Positions 48,336-59,472 of a DNA stretch of 64,000 nt are shown here, one piece after another; positions within the stretch are counted from its first letter, which is position 1, and each line of letters starts with the position of its first letter. The translations under genes and the position numbers were made by a program. A model generated the notes under the pieces. The model did no database searches and had not been told where the DNA came from. It saw only the letters and a list, made by a program, of their open reading frames with translations. The stretch comes from Paramecium sonneborni (lineage: Eukaryota; Ciliophora; Oligohymenophorea; Peniculida; Parameciidae), in the NCBI GenBank assembly GCA_905182985.1, contig CAJJDN010000003.1:624358-688357 (forward strand), written 5' to 3'.

Positions 48336-50100
48336 ATGTCCCAATTCTTACAACCAACCATCTTATTATTAAGAGAAGGCACAGACACATCATAAGGAAG
48401 AGCTTAGATAGTGTCTAACATCAATGCTGTATAAGCTGTGGCTGATGTGGTAAAAAGTACCCTTGGTCCAAGAGGAATGGATAAAATGATATAGACAGGT
48501 CCTAAAGTGACAATTTCTAATGATGGAGCTACAATTCTAAATTTATTAGAGGTTGTTCATCCAGCTGCTAGAGTATTGGTAGATATTGCCAAATCCTAAG
48601 ATGATGAGGTTGGTGATGGTACAACATCTACAACATTGTTGGCAGCTGAATTATTAAAAGAAGCTAAGCCTTTTATAGAAGAAGGAATTCATCCATAAAT
48701 AGTGATTTAAGGATATAGAAAAGCTTTGGAATTAGCATTAGAAAAATTGGAAGGGTTTTCAATAAATATATCTCGAGATTCTCCAGAAGATAAGAGAAAT
48801 ACTTTATTGAAATGTGCTTAAACAGCATTAAACTCAAAATTAGTATAATAATAATAAATTTTAATTAGTTAGCCAATACTAAATAATTCTTTAGTGAATT
48901 AGTTGTATCAGCAGTAGAAAAGTTAGACCCAAATATTTTAGATAGAGATTTGATAGGAATCAAGAATGTAACAGGAGGAAGTGTAACTGATTCATTTTTA
49001 GTTGATGGAGTTGCATTTAAGAAAACATTTTCATATGCTGGATTTGAATAATAACCAAAAAGATTTGAAAATCCAAAGATATGTTTATTAAATTTAGAAT
49101 TAGAACTTAAAAGTGAAAAAGAAAATGCAGAAATTAGAATTGAAAAACCAGAAGAATATTAATAAATAGTGGATGCAGAATGGGCATTAATTTATGAGAA
49201 ATTAGAAACTATAGTAAAAGCAGGTGCTTAAATTGTATTATCTAAACTTCCAATTGGAGATTTAGCCACATAATATTTTGCTGATAGAAATATCTTTTGT
49301 GCCGGAAGAGTTGCTTAAGAAGATCTTCTTAGAGTTTAAAAAGTAATAGTATTATTAATTAATAAGGCTACTGGAGGATAAGTTTAAACAACAGTAAATG
49401 GTTTAAATCCAGAAACTTTTGGAACTTGTGGATTATTTGAAGAAGTTTAAGTAGGAGCAGAAAGATATAACTTATTTAAAAATTGTCCATAAGTATTTAA
49501 AGATTAAAATAATATCTTAGTCTAGAACAGCTACTATAGTATTAAGAGGAGGAGCCGAATAATTTATTTAAGAAGCTGAAAGATCTTTAAATGATGCTAT
49601 TATGATTGTTAGAAGATGTTTCAAAGCTAACAAGATTGTAGCTGGAGGTGGAGCTATTGAATTAGAATTATCTAGATATTTAAGACATTACGCTAGATCT
49701 GTAACAGGAAAGACATAATATATTGTTAATTCTTATGCCAAAGCTTTAGAAGTAATTCCAAGAACTATTGCTGAAAATGCAGGATTAAATTCTATTGAAA
49801 TTATGAATAAACTTAGATAAAGACATGCTTAAGGTGGAGATGAAGGTAGATGGTACGGAGTTGATATTAATGGATAATCAGGAGTTTGTGATACTCATTC
49901 TTCCTTTGTTTGGGAACCTAGTTTAGTCAAAAGGAATGCTCTTTGTTCTGCAACTGAAGTATTTTTATTATTTATTTTTATAGGCTGCTTGCGCAATTTT
50001 ATCTATTGATGAAACTGTTAAAAATCCGAAATCTGATTAAGATACAAAAATGAAACCAAAAGGATAACCAGGTAGACCACCTATGGGAATGAGAAGATGA
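48336..50100 (+). CDS. CCT7: Chaperonin TCP-1 subunit eta (CCT7)
   Basis: Predicted 553 aa, four introns of 26, 24, 28 and 25 nt. Group II chaperonin signatures: [73 protein letters not shown]. It follows the eta subunit closely ([34 protein letters not shown] end). CCT folds actin, tubulin and other proteins, and eta contacts both. The catalytic GDGTT and nucleotide-binding GPRG are intact. The start at 48336 matches homologues; an in-frame ATG at 48300 would add 12 residues. One intron is 24 nt and free of TGA, so its retention would not break the frame. Confidence 0.97.
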
Positions 50101-50153
50101 ATGTCATATAAAAAATAACATATATATATTAATTGAATTTTGTAGCTATTTAT

Positions 50154-50616
50154 TAAATATTCTGGTTTTGATGATAACAATTTGTATAATTAAATCATTC
50201 TTCTCTTAAAGGCACAATTGCAGGAGCAACTATTTTTAGTACTTCAACAAGTCTCCTGTGGCAATTCAATACAGCTTAATGATCACCATCTTAAAATTTA
50301 CCTACAGGTCTTTATCCTAATTAGTCAAATTTATTTCAAACCTGTAATTTATTTATAGCATACTCTAAATAATCTATTTACTGTCTCTTGATTTGCAATT
50401 GATAGGATACGGTCTGCTTATGCTTCACTCATCTTTCAAAAATTTAATTTATATATTTAATAATGTCAAGAATTCGGATATATTTTGTATTCCACACTTA
50501 ACTTTTTTTAACACATATATTCTTAGCTATTATAAAACATTATACTATCCATATTTTCTATAACAGATGTCTATATTTATATTTATCTATTACATTTGCT
50601 TTTAAACTTATTCTTA
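50154..50616. repeat. Repeat flanking assembly gap, left copy
   Basis: These 463 bases are repeated at 51336-51798 (offset 1,182), directly on the two sides of the N run, with no differences seen. The small gene at 50195-50432 is therefore present twice. An unmerged contig overlap with a wrongly sized gap is the likely cause. Confidence 0.9.
50195..50432 (-). CDS. Small hypothetical protein, left copy
   Basis: Predicted 70 aa, one 25-nt intron (GTT...TAG) splitting a Gly codon. The sequence (MSEAQADRILSIANQE, FRVCYKQITG, LNCHRRLVEVLKIVAP) is helical with two Cys about 24 residues apart. It resembles small intermembrane-space or chaperone-like mitochondrial proteins in size and helix content but lacks twin CX3C or CX9C motifs. 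Function unknown. The same gene occurs at 51377-51614 in the repeated segment. Confidence 0.6.
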
Positions 50617-51335
50617 NNNNNNNNNNNNNNNNNNNNNNNNNNNNNNNNNNNNNNNNNNNNNNNNNNNNNNNNNNNNNNNNNNNNNNNNNNNNNNNNNNNN
50701 NNNNNNNNNNNNNNNNNNNNNNNNNNNNNNNNNNNNNNNNNNNNNNNNNNNNNNNNNNNNNNNNNNNNNNNNNNNNNNNNNNNNNNNNNNNNNNNNNNNN
50801 NNNNNNNNNNNNNNNNNNNNNNNNNNNNNNNNNNNNNNNNNNNNNNNNNNNNNNNNNNNNNNNNNNNNNNNNNNNNNNNNNNNNNNNNNNNNNNNNNNNN
50901 NNNNNNNNNNNNNNNNNNNNNNNNNNNNNNNNNNNNNNNNNNNNNNNNNNNNNNNNNNNNNNNNNNNNNNNNNNNNNNNNNNNNNNNNNNNNNNNNNNNN
51001 NNNNNNNNNNNNNNNNNNNNNNNNNNNNNNNNNNNNNNNNNNNNNNNNNNNNNNNNNNNNNNNNNNNNNNNNNNNNNNNNNNNNNNNNNNNNNNNNNNNN
51101 NNNNNNNNNNNNNNNNNNNNNNNNNNNNNNNNNNNNNNNNNNNNNNNNNNNNNNNNNNNNNNNNNNNNNNNNNNNNNNNNNNNNNNNNNNNNNNNNNNNN
51201 NNNNNNNNNNNNNNNNNNNNNNNNNNNNNNNNNNNNNNNNNNNNNNNNNNNNNNNNNNNNNNNNNNNNNNNNNNNNNNNNNNNNNNNNNNNNNNNNNNNN
51301 NNNNNNNNNNNNNNNNNNNNNNNNNNNNNNNNNNN
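50617..51335. other. Assembly gap (719 N)
   Basis: A run of unknown bases between two identical 463-base flanks. Open frames crossing it are meaningless. Confidence 0.99.
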
Positions 51336-51798
51336 TAAATATTCTGGTTTTGATGATAACAATTTGTATAATTAAATCATTCTTCTCTTAAAGGCACAAT
51401 TGCAGGAGCAACTATTTTTAGTACTTCAACAAGTCTCCTGTGGCAATTCAATACAGCTTAATGATCACCATCTTAAAATTTACCTACAGGTCTTTATCCT
51501 AATTAGTCAAATTTATTTCAAACCTGTAATTTATTTATAGCATACTCTAAATAATCTATTTACTGTCTCTTGATTTGCAATTGATAGGATACGGTCTGCT
51601 TATGCTTCACTCATCTTTCAAAAATTTAATTTATATATTTAATAATGTCAAGAATTCGGATATATTTTGTATTCCACACTTAACTTTTTTTAACACATAT
51701 ATTCTTAGCTATTATAAAACATTATACTATCCATATTTTCTATAACAGATGTCTATATTTATATTTATCTATTACATTTGCTTTTAAACTTATTCTTA
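51336..51798. repeat. Repeat flanking assembly gap, right copy
   Basis: Right copy of the 463-base segment at 50154-50616. It continues into unique sequence with the coatomer-like gene, while the left copy continues the chaperonin side, so the true genome probably has one copy spanning both. Confidence 0.9.
51377..51614 (-). CDS. Small hypothetical protein, right copy
   Basis: Identical to the 70-aa gene at 50195-50432, including the 25-nt intron. See that entry for the protein. Probably the same physical gene seen twice because of the unresolved gap. Confidence 0.6.
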
Positions 51799-51842
51799 TA
51801 TGATTTAAAATTTCCTATCCTTATTTTTTAATACCTGTTAGA

Positions 51843-53668
51843 TTCAAAATTAATTTTCCTTTCTACTATTACAATAATTGTTTAGTCTACTCTTAACACA
51901 TAATGTTACTTTCCAAGTAATTTGTTTATCATTTATATTTTATGCTACTGGCATTGTTTTTAAGTCATCAAATTCTAAATCTTTCTCTAAATTCACTTCT
52001 ATTACAATATCTTGTAATGGCACTTACCATTAATCATTCACCTTATATTGAAGACAATAACTAGCGAATTATTATTTACATTCCAATCTATATAAAAATA
52101 TAACAGGAATCCTCTATTATGTAAATGCTTTTGTAGGAATTATATAATCAATAATTGCCTTGGGATTCTTATAATTAGCTTTTTTAACAATCATTTTATA
52201 ACTATTCTCGTTAAATTATTGTAATTCTAAAGAATTTGGAGTTATTCTTCTTTAGCATCCATATGTATCTTACCAATATTAACCTAAAAGTTACAAATTT
52301 GATTAATCATCATTAGTAAAATCTCCATCTAAAGCTATCTATCCAAATATTTTAAGTTCTTTTAATCTTCCATCTTTCTATGCTATCACCATTTTCTCAA
52401 TCATTTTTAATTATGGTTCATTTTATTTTACTGGAGATAAACTTAAAAATGATAAATCAGGCCCAGAATTTGCTTAAATTTGAGCTTGTATTTAATTAGT
52501 TGGCCTATCATCTAGATCTAATAGATCATTTGCATTTTATTGTAATTTTGGCTTCACTTAAATAGGATTAGTTTTTGGTTATTCATCAGTAGAAATTTAT
52601 GCTTATTGAACTTAGATTTTAGGAGCCTCTATTGAAGTAAAGTTTTCTCCATAATCTAATAAATTAATCTATCTACAATGCTATTACTAAATAGGCTTTG
52701 TTTATTATTATTTGCTTTATTAGTTAGTATTATCTTATTGTCCTCCTGCTCTTTACATTTATCCTTAAAAAATAAGCTTCATTATTTGAATGTCAGAACT
52801 GCTAATACCTTTATATTGATTTACAAGCTATGATTATTTTTAGGTATGTTATTTATATTAGATATTAGGTTTTTATGGTTAATATTTTTGGAATATGTTC
52901 TCTTTATGAACTTACTTGCTCTTCATTTTAAATGCACAATCATAAAGATTCTTTTTGTATTTTTATTTCCATTATACTTCTTCTTAGCTAGATTTATATT
53001 CATCTGAATTTATTATTGGTTTTATAAGCATATTAATTATATCTATTTCTTTTTCTATAATTTGTTGTTTTTTTGCATATTTTAGCGGTATATTTGCAAT
53101 TAGATTTTTTTCAATAGTTGCTTATAATGATGAAAATTTTTAAAGATGATCACAATCTGCAATACATTTTGAAGATGCAGATACTTTAACAGCTAAATTA
53201 AATTATAATTTTTGAGGTAAGAATTCTTTAGTATACAAAAATTCTTCGAGTATAAGTAACATCTAAGAGTAAAAATAGAAATTTTACTTCTTAATATTTC
53301 CTTGTGGTGATTTCTTATTTATAATTATTTGCATAAAATTCTGCGAGTTTTTTAATTGCTTCATATCCCAAGAATAATTCATTTCGTTATACAATAACTA
53401 AAAATATTGCCTAAAGAAATTAGATTGATTTGAATTACATCTTTATTTACATTACAAATACAAAGGTAATTTGAATCTAAAACAATAGATCTATCAATTT
53501 TTTTTCCTGCCTCTAAATGATTAAATGATGAATACTAATCTGACTAAGAATATAGTTATAAATATCCTTAGAATATTGCAAAGATAATTCATGAGAATAA
53601 TCATTAGATGAGACAACAAAGATATTTTAACCTCTCTTATTTTGTATGATGATTGAACATATTTTCAT
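51843..53668 (-). CDS. Coatomer delta-like / mu-homology-domain protein
   Basis: A minus-strand gene of roughly 580 aa with several introns that I could only partly place (one of 32 nt near 53490). The middle has VSASSKCIADCDHLQKF and a charged helix (KYAKKQQIIEKEIDIIN). The C-terminal half has MIEKMVIAWKDGRLKELKIF, close in pattern to the delta-COP block before its mu-homology domain, and then VIFLYRLECK, WPLQDIVIEVNLEKD and ITWKVTLCV, as in that domain. Delta-COP is part of the COPI coat that sorts cargo from Golgi to ER. Assignment is by pattern only; another mu-homology adaptor is possible. Confidence 0.45.
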
Positions 53669-54079
53669 AGTTTTTTATTATATTAAATAAATATATTTTC
53701 TTAATTCTCTTTATTTTAATCTCTTATTCTAATTTTTTCTCGACTTTAACAGCGATCTGCTGTTCTTAATTTAAATTCTTTAAATTCTGTAAGTGGTTTA
53801 TTTGATTTGAAGATCTAAAATTTAATAGGATTGATTTGCATTTTTGGTTTTGATTTTAATTTTGATTTTTTTTGCTAAATAGGTTATTTTATTTTTTAAT
53901 TGCTTAGATCAATTGACTATGATCTATATCGATGGGATAGATTAGTAAAATAGGAAGTTCTTTTTATTTCACTTTAACTTATGGAATAGTGAAGTGAATG
54001 AGTTTCTATTTATCGAGTTTTTCTAAACATTTTGTAATTAAATTTAAATTATTAAATTAACATCTCTATCTAATTTAAT
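53669..54079. other. Divergent spacer
   Basis: About 410 bases between divergent genes, with T-rich and A-rich blocks and no supported frame. It presumably holds two promoters. Confidence 0.4.
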
Positions 54080-54630
54080 ATGTAAAATGTTATTACTCCT
54101 GAAATTGTAAGAACATTTAATAACCCTTGTGATAAATTTTTATGTAAACCATCAGAGGAAATAAAATTTATAAAATTTATACTTAGAGATGCTGATGATA
54201 ATTTTATTTTATTTGACTTTGATAATGATGAAGACAATTAATAATAAGAAGTATTGAGTTATTAATTTACACCTCAATATTTTGATATTAAGACTTTAGG
54301 AGCAACTAAAATATTCAAAACATTTGATAAACCATTAAAGAATTTACTTCTTATAGATAGGTATTTAATATAAAATATTTATTTAGGTTTTATTTTAAAA
54401 ATAATCTTATTAAAGAATATGAATTTCGTTTCCCATTCTGTATACCACATTCAACAAATACTTGGGAATCAATGTATGATTAACCTGCATTAGGTGCTAA
54501 TTTAAAGGATTAAATGCTTTTAAATCCATGGGAAACAAAAAGTGATACATTTCTATTTATAGATGGAAAGTTAGCCAATCATGAAAGAATAGAATATGAT
54601 TTTAGTGGAGATCAAGAAGATTTTGATTGA
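54080..54630 (+). CDS. PDE6D/UNC119-family lipid-binding carrier
   Basis: Predicted 174 aa with one 26-nt intron. The family's beta-sandwich is seen, with EYEFRFPFCIPHSTNTWESM matching the invariant CIPxSTNTWxS of PDE6D and UNC119, and LNPWETKSDTFLFIDGKL as the last strands. These carriers hold prenyl or myristoyl groups of ciliary proteins and release them through Arl GTPases. A ciliate, with thousands of cilia, would use them to load lipidated proteins. The start ATG is followed by QNVITPEIVRTF, in frame. Confidence 0.88.
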
Positions 54631-54689
54631 AAAATAAATAGTTTGTATTAACTTTAATTAAATTAATGAATTCATTATAATAAAAGTTG

Positions 54690-55205
54690 ATGCTTAGTAT
54701 TGGTACTCAAACTAAAACAGATAATTCTTTACTGCCTGATATTGTGTAAAAGAGTCCTAGAATGATACTTCGCAATTTAAAAACAACTAAACTAAAGAGT
54801 TTAGAATACATAAATACAGACAGAGCTTTAGATGGGATTGTATCTAATCATTCAAGATAAACATCTTTATAAAAGATGAATTTATCATAATGTAAATAAA
54901 GAATTAATAAATTGGCTAACGATGATAATCGTGTTTGTTTACCTAATTTAAAAAAATGGAATAAGGAAAAAGCTAAAAAAATGTTATGTGAATACATCAA
55001 ATAAAACAATAAATATACAAATAAAATAATTGTTAAATTGCCTGAATATGAGAAAAAAGCTCCATTTATTGCAGAATAATTTTCATTTATTGAGAAAATA
55101 TTTCCTTAAAATTAAAAGTTTAGAAGGTAATTAGGGTTTAGTGAAGAAAGTATTTTAAGAAATAATTTATTGCTTGAAAAGATGCTTTTAGAAAGATTAT
55201 TATGA
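54690..55205 (+). CDS. Basic hypothetical protein
   Basis: One exon of 171 codons. It is Lys/Arg/Leu/Asn-rich (RNLKTTKLKSLEYINTD, NLKKWNKEKAKKMLCEYIK) with a hydrophobic motif PFIAEQFSFIEKIFP. No family recognised. It starts 60 bp after the PDE6D-like gene and on the same strand; no functional link can be shown. Confidence 0.6.
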
Positions 55206-55293
55206 ATTCTTATTTTATACTATTTATGTATGATTATGAAATTATCTCAATCTGTGAAATAAAAGAAGTCATGGGCATTATTATCATATAATC

Positions 55294-55685
55294 TCATGCA
55301 GAAACAACCAACTATTTTTAAATGAAATGTTTACGTCCATAACTAAACACAGCTGGGAACCAGAAATTTCTAATATTCTTTCTATACCATGCACCATAGA
55401 AAAGTCTTTTGAATAAATATTCTTTAGGTCCTCCATACATATAATGGAAATTATGGTGTTGATTAGATAATGATCTTGAGTGTTAAATGAAACCCTTTTT
55501 ATTAGAATATAATAAATTACTCTTTCATAATTAAATTTGTCATGATAATTAGACAAATTGTTCTTACTATTATGAGCCATATACTCTGCTCTCTCAGGTA
55601 AATGTCTTAACCCACCTCTAAATGTTCTAAATTCATCAGATTTGTATTCGCTAACATATGTCAAACCTGCACCTTTGGCGTTCAT
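55294..55685 (-). CDS. Small, probably mitochondrial, ciliate protein
   Basis: Predicted 121 aa once a 26-nt intron is removed; unspliced, the frame also stays open for 133 codons but in a less sensible sequence. The spliced product has a compact aromatic C-terminus (FHYMYGGPKEYLFKRLFYG, WYRKNIRNFWFPAVFSYGRK) like accessory subunits of respiratory complexes. The N-terminal half (FRTFRGGLRHLPERAEYMA) is basic. The intron lies between ERG and FIQHS. Mitochondrial location is inferred from composition only. Confidence 0.65.
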
Positions 55686-55896
55686 TTTTTTATTTAAGAT
55701 ATTAATTATTTAATTAGATAAGTTAAAGCAAATAACAAAATTTTATCATTATTATTGCATGCTTCTAAATTTGTATAATAAACTTTTTTTAACATAAAAA
55801 CATTTATCTTTTAAAAATAGATTACCTTTTCCATCTGTAAATTGACACTTTCTATTAAGTAATTTAGAAAAACATTATTTTATTAAATATATATAT

Positions 55897-56760
55897 ATGT
55901 CATTTACTTTAGCTTTTTAACCTGAGTTGATTAGAGCTTCATAAAAAGATTCAGAAATGATTCAATAGATCTATCTAAATATATGCAATCTTATGGAATA
56001 TTTTGTTTCAACTAGATAAATTTACAATCAACTAAACACAATCAAAATGTTGAGTAATCTTACATATTATATGTTAACATACTTTAGAGAAGTAAAGACT
56101 ATTGGAGAAGAATACACTAATATTTAAGTTTTTAATTATTCTGACTATGATAATCATTTTGTACCTTTACAGAAAAAAAGAAAATTGTTATTTATAATTT
56201 TATAATTCCTATCATTTTCTATCTAAAAAATTAGATCCAGATAGATTATGTATTAATAATAAAATTAGACCTAAAAATTACTTAAATATTTACCAGATAT
56301 TAATGATGTAGTAGAAGGAATTTAAGATTTTCACTTAGCAATATTTTTAATTCAAGGAACTTACTTTGAAATAAGCAAAAGATTAACATAAATCTAATTC
56401 ATTTTTAATAGGATACCTCCTAATCACAATATAAAATATAAAAGAATAGGTTAAGCGTATTTATTATTATTGTTTTTACAATTTACTAAATATTTGTACA
56501 ACTTTATTTAGAAGATAAATAATGAAAATATTAAGGATCAAGTTAATAAGGAAAGAAATATAACAACAAATGAAAGTAATGATAAATTCACATAATGTTT
56601 AATTTGTTATGATAATTCAACAAATGTGACTTGTACACCTTGTGGACATTTATTTTGTTGGGACTGTATTATGTAATAAATAAATTTAAAATAATAATGC
56701 CCAATATGTAGATCTGATTGTTAAGCACAATAGTTAATATAATTGTATAATTATAATTGA
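55897..56760 (+). CDS. PEX10: Peroxin-10-like RING E3 ligase (PEX10)
   Basis: Predicted 287 aa, no intron. Residues 1-215 are the helical membrane part of Pex2/10/12 proteins (LAIFLIQGTYFEISKRLT, IGQAYLLLLFLQF). The C-terminal RING is complete: CLICYDNSTNVTCTPCGHLF, CWDCI, CPICRSDCQAQQL, with the CGHLFCWDCI wording of PEX10. PEX10 with PEX2 and PEX12 forms the membrane ligase that ubiquitinates PEX5 for recycling after peroxisomal import. The length matches the family. The neighbour on the right, 49 bp away, is a cyclin. Confidence 0.9.
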
Positions 56761-56809
56761 TTAATAATAAATTTTAACCGAATAATATAATTTTTAACGT
56801 ATAATAAAA

Positions 56810-57848
56810 ATGATCCACGAATAGTACAGATTCTTTGGCAAAGAATTGGTTAATTCTTCAGGTGAATTCTAAAAGGAAAACACAGACAGAAATAAACCAA
56901 AACATCTTACTGTCTTACCAAGATATTTGAAACTAAATTTATGGTAAGAAGAAAGGGAAAACAAAATGGAAGTTGAAAGTTAAACTCATTAATTATGTTC
57001 CTTTGATTAATAAATGATGAAAGATCCTTAATTTACTTCAATATATAGTTAAGAGATATTTTCTTATTTGTTAACTTAAGAAGAAAAATATTTAGTTAGT
57101 AATAATTATATGAATGAACAATAATAACCTGATTTGAATGCAAGAATGAGAGCAATTTTATTAGATTGGTTAATTGATGTTCATCTTAAATTTAAATTAA
57201 GAGATGAAACTTTATATGTGACAACATATTTAATAGACAGATTTCTAAATTTTAGAACTACAACCAGATAATAACTTTAATTAGTAGGAGTAGCCTCATT
57301 ATTTATAGCTTGTAAATATGAGGAGATATATCCACCAGATTTGAAAGATTTTGTGTATATAACAGATAATGCTTATACAAAATAAGATGTTCTTGATATG
57401 GAAGGTTAAATATTATAGACATTAGGCTTTTCTATAACATAACCATCAAGTTATTGTTTTCTTTAAAGATTTGGAAGAATAGCAGGATTAGATACAAAGA
57501 ATTTATATTTAGCTTAGTATCTTTTAGAGCTTTCTATTATGGATATAAAATTTATGAATTATAAGCCATCATTTCTTTCTTCTGCAGCAATCTATTTAGT
57601 CCATAAAATAAGGTATTAAATGTTTCTATATAATTTTTAGAAAAGCTCCTCAATCTTGGAATGAAGAAATGTAAAAAATGACTGGGTATAATGAGTAAGA
57701 ACTTAGATATTGTGCTAAAGAAATGTGTCTTGTTTTACAATCATCAGACAAATCTAATCTTTAAGCTGTTAGAAAAAAGTTTGCTTTACCTAAATATTCA
57801 GAAGTTTCACGTATTAGAGTCGAAAGGTAAACTAAATAATAAAAATGA
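56810..57848 (+). CDS. Mitotic (A/B-type) cyclin
   Basis: Predicted 336 aa, one 28-nt intron. The cyclin box is clear: [65 protein letters not shown], then the second fold [23 protein letters not shown] and the CKYEE stretch are the CDK-binding heart of A/B cyclins. No RxxL destruction box is obvious in the first 60 residues, though PRYLKLNLW is a partial match. It would activate a CDK for mitosis or meiosis. Confidence 0.94.
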
Positions 57849-57894
57849 ATTAATTGTTTCATTTCTAGTTATTATCTTAACATAAATTTTAATA

Positions 57895-59460
57895 TCAATA
57901 TTTTTATGACACTGATCTTCTTTTTGTATTTGTTACTTAAATTATGTAATTATTATTAGAATACAAAAAACTCTTTAATCTTTGTTATAATTTATCCTAA
58001 TAAATTTAATAACCATCACTTATAATTCCTAATTATTAAAAATTACTATTTTTATTGCTACTACTATTTGAATTGTTAATATTTCCTTTATTTATATAAT
58101 TCTAATTTTAGTTTATACTACTCGCATTCTATGAAGGAAAGAAGGAATTTTAAGTTTGAGATAAATTTGAAGTTTATTAAATTTATTTCATAAATGGAGT
58201 TTTATTATTATTATTACTTTTGCTTAAAGATCTTTACTTATACGAATGTTAAGTAGAACTTTCAGCCCTAATATTATTATTATTCTCAGTATGTACTCGA
58301 GAACCATTCTAATATATTCTAGATTTTTTTTTTGTAAATTATAAACTATTTCTTAAATTTGTCGTATAGTTTAATTTACTATTTTCAAAATTCATTAAAT
58401 TAGCTTTAATCCTATTAAGTTTGGCTCGTTTTAAAAATTTATTTCTTATTAAATAATAACAAGTTGTTAATGAACAATGTTTATTCTACTCTAATTATTA
58501 AAATAAATTGATTGTTTCTATTTAGTTATCTTCTAATTCTTTAATTATTAAATGCATTGGAATATCATCAGGAACTTTCAAATATTCATCTTCAAAAATT
58601 AGATTTTAAGTATCTAAAAAATTAATTAAGTCTTTCAATGTAATTCTTTTATTCGGATCAACATTAAGCATTGATTCTAACAATGAACAAACTTACTTTG
58701 AAATTGGATAATAAATTTAAAATTGCGATTTTTTAATTTTATTTTTTAAATCATTATTGTTGGTTATATTATTAAAAGGCATTTAACCCTATAACATTTA
58801 ATATAGTATTAATCCCAAACACCATATATCATATTTTTATCCATCAAATTCATATTAGAGAGAGTTCAACATTTCTGGAGATTAATATTATAATTTAATT
58901 GTAGAATAATCTTTATCAACTTATTTATCCATCCTTATTGCTTCACTAAAATCAATTATTTTAGGTTTTCCATTTTATAAAACAATATTGTCTAATCTTA
59001 ATTTACAATGAACAATACTGTTTTCATGTAAATAAGAAACTCCTCTAACAATTTATTGCAAATATATCAATGATTAATTTTCTGAAAATCAATAAATTAT
59101 TATAATGATACTTTTAGGATGAGTTATATTTATGTTTTAGATCATCTCCAAATTCAAATACCATATAAATATTATATGTAGATTCCAAAATCTATATTAA
59201 ATCAATTAATATTACTTCATATAATTGAATTATATTCGGGTGCTTAATTTATCTAAGTATTTGAATTTCATTTTCGAGATTTTATAAATCTCTATTTAAT
59301 TTAAGATTCTTCTTCTCCAATATTTTAATAACAACTTTTTCATTCACTAATTAATGTTTAGCAATAACAATTTTTCCATATTTACCATTTGCTAATAACT
59401 CATCTTATTCATAATTATAAAATGTATACCTATAATATAATTTTATATTTAAAAAGACAT
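57895..59460 (-). CDS. Protein kinase with degenerate catalytic loop
   Basis: About 500 aa. A 26-nt first intron links MSFQIQNYII to DELLANGKYGKIVIAKH, and a 24-nt intron follows LYE. The glycine loop and VVIKIL lysine are kept, as are the YQSPEML (APE region) and YDIWCLGLILYQML. But the HRD motif reads HCKLRLDN, so the catalytic Asp is Lys, and DFG reads DFS. This suggests a pseudokinase. Between MVFEFGDDL and FSENQSLIYLQQ the frame shifts and I found no fitting intron, so an intron error or a 1-base slip is present near 59080-59150. The 250-residue tail is N/S/K-rich. Role unknown, perhaps a regulatory scaffold. Confidence 0.75.
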
Positions 59461-59472
59461 TAAATTATATAA

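Noticed and set aside
48127..48393. 88-codon minus-strand frame
   Set aside because: Antisense to the start and upstream region of the chaperonin gene; hydrophobic composition arises from A/T richness.
50583..51375. Open frames of 259 codons on both strands
   Set aside because: They consist of unknown bases in the assembly gap.
57691..57885. 64-codon plus-strand frame
   Set aside because: Shifted frame within the 3' part of the cyclin gene.
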